Positions 54,501 to 57,500 of a stretch of DNA of 64,000 nucleotides are shown piece by piece. The notes under the pieces were generated by a model. The model worked only from the letters and a program-made list of their open reading frames with translations, ran no database searches and was not told the DNA's origin. The position numbers were made by a program, and so were the translations under genes. The DNA comes from Platynereis dumerilii (lineage: Eukaryota; Annelida; Polychaeta; Phyllodocida; Nereididae), in contig JAPTHN010000003.1 in NCBI GenBank assembly GCA_026936325.1, positions 66,831,192-66,895,191 on the forward strand, read 5' to 3'. How positions within the stretch are numbered: position 1 is the stretch's first letter; each line of letters starts with the position of its first letter.

Positions 54501-57500
54501 TTCGTCACTAAATTTTACTTTAAACATTTTTAGCTTTCAAGACAAAACTTCTTCTTTTTTCATCACAGCATAACCAGAAATGGCAGAGAGCTTCAAAAGT
54601 TGCATCATTAGAGAGGTTATATATTTTGATTCTTTTAATCTTATTTTCACAATTTAACATGTTTGTATGAAATTTGTCTATGTAAACTTTTTGATTGGTG
54701 GCCCCTCGGCAGCGGCAGTTGATAGCCTTAGAGGGGTCTTCAATGATCTTGTATTTTCTTGAAACAAGACGAATAAATATTTCTGAATCTGAATATTCTG
54801 AACCTGAGCGGTTTTCTTGCACTTTACCGTGTGCTGTGTACGTGTAAAGGTGCCTTCTAATTACATTGTTGCTATGGCAACTTGCACATTCACGGGACCC
54901 GTATGTATACGTGTAGCAAAACCTCTCTGTTGAATATCGTAAAATTTACTCACTTGAAAGTGATAAAGAATGTTTCCCAAGGATACTTCCGTTTTCAGAA
55001 GCTGAGCATGACCAAATTTTTTTTCCAAAATGTGTTTCGGGAGAGTTTTCTGGAAGTTTCCAAAACAATTGAATGAAATCAATTAGTATTTTCATGACAC
55101 TGGACTCACAGAAAACAAGTTAGTCCAACTTAGTGATTTACTTACCCTGTTTCGAACCGAATAGTCTTCTTTTAATTTGTGAACATGTGCTGTGACGGTT
55201 TCCTGAGAAGAAGAAATAGAAGAAGATGATCAATACTAAGTACAACATCTGTCAAGAAAAGTCTATAGACTATAGAGTCACTATAGAGTATAGATCTTAA
55301 TTTTCTTGTCAAAAGATAAAAAAGGGTTGACTTCATAAGATTTTTGTAGGGCTCGTATTCTGAAAAGATTTTTAAAAAGGAAATGATGAGCCAACGATTA
55401 CCTTCAGTTCGGTCATTTACAAGTGACCAGAATACAGCTGACGGATATAAATACTTTGGGAAGATTTTCGGCAGGGCATACTGGGGGTATAAAAGATAAA
55501 CCGGATTCTACTATAAATACAAACTTCACCCCCTACCCCTAGTCACATTACTCTCACTGACCAATCAAACTGCCCCCCTTAACCCCAGTTTGATTCCTCT
55601 TCACATAGGGGAGACAGTGATAAGTTGTGCCACTGGGTTAAGTTGTGCCACCCACTGTTGGGGTGAAATTAAGTAAAGAAAAAAAAACTGAGTAAAGAAG
55701 GCAATGCCACCCACGTATACATCTGAAGAAATAGGTAAAGGATAAGGTTTTGTGGAATAAATTAAGCGAAAAAACTTGCCCCGTCATGCGGCACAACTTA
55801 CCTTAGCATAGGGGGAAGTTGCGCCATTTGACCTACATTTTTCTAATGGTCCGGTTGAGCTGAAACTTGGCTGGATTCTGGCCAAGGTATTATATATTGA
55901 TATCTGATTTCCAGACACAACTTACCTCAGTCTCCCCTAACATCCACCCCATTATTCAGGTTCGGCACTATATTCTAGTTTAAACCTTTATGAGTCGACC
56001 TTTTTTTTCCACAGCATTTATGCCCACAAATGGCAGAGGGTTTTAACAGTTCCTTCTTTAAAGGTCATAAAATGTACTCACTTGAAAGAGATGAAGAACT
56101 ACGCCCAAGGATACTTCTGTTTTCAGAAGCTGAACATGACCGATTTTTTTTTCCCAAAAATGTTTTGGAAGAGTTTCCTGAAAATTTCCAAAACAATTGA
56201 ATGAAATCAATTAGCATTTTCATGACACTGGACAGAAAACAAGTCAGTCTTACTGAGTGATTTATTTACCTAGTCGCGTACTGTTTTGCGCTCGTCTAAT
56301 TTTTGAAAATGTGCAGTGAAGTGTTCCTGAGAAGGAGGAAAAAAGAAGATTTTTAATCAATATTAAATAACTAAATAGAAAAGTGACTGACCAGTGATGG
56401 AAATGGGGGGGGGGGGGGGGGGGCTCGGGGGAGCTGAGCTCCCTTGACCAAAAAACAGGGGGAGTTGTTCCCTGCTACAGCTCCCCCAATGAACAGTGGT
56501 GAAATTACAATTATCATGTTATATTACTTTTTCTGTCCTTATGGTATTTTTAGCCAAAAATTATGCTCTGGTGGAACAATTCTTTCTACTTCAAAAATTT
56601 TGAATGGCGAGCCGCTGTTGCACGAGTCGAGAGCTCCTCCGTCAAAAATTTTCCATTTCCATCACTGGAAAAGTCTATAGACCTATTTTATCAATAGATA
56701 AAAGAGGGCTGACTTCATTAAATTCTACCCACTTAGTTGTGGCGAACTGCCATTCTGAGAAGCCAAAGATGATCTGTTTGCTTTTGGAGGTGCTGTCGGA
56801 GGCAATGGTTTAGTTTTCTGTCCTACAGGTGTTTTGTAGGGGTCGTTTTCTGAAAAAAAATTTAGTTAGTTCATTTGCAAGTGATCAGAATACAGTTGAC
56901 AAATATAAATATTTGGGGAACATTTTTGATGCGGCCCACTGGCGAGTACCTATGAGAGCAAAGCTAAGGGGGAGACCATTTAATATCTAAATTCTTTCTG
57001 GGCAGTCTCGATATAAATCATTTCTGGTGAGGGTTAACTTGAATTTTAACTAAAGGACCAGTATGAATCCATGAGCTGTTGCTATATGCTGTAGCCTAGC
57101 TAAAACCTAGACTGTAAATGAAATACTAAGATCACAGAAACAGGTCAAGCATGGCAGCCATTTTGTGGTCAATGAAATATATCCTATAGACAAATTATGT
57201 ACATACAAAACACAGCAAAGCATCAGTTGAAAAATATTGACTTTTTGTGATTACATCAGCCTGGCCCAGACCCAGGCTAAAAAGGGCCGGTTTTATAAAT
57301 CTCTACTAACTTGGTGGTGACAAAATGCTGTCCTGATAATCCAAAGATGATCTATTCCATAAACTTTCGTTCCCAGAACTAGTGAAAGAAATGCTTGTCC
57401 TGCATGGTATACTTTTCTGGCTTAAAGCTGTTATGTCGAGGTCATCTGAAATATTAAAAAAAAAGGAAATGATGAGCCAAGGTTTACCATTTGTTAGTAC

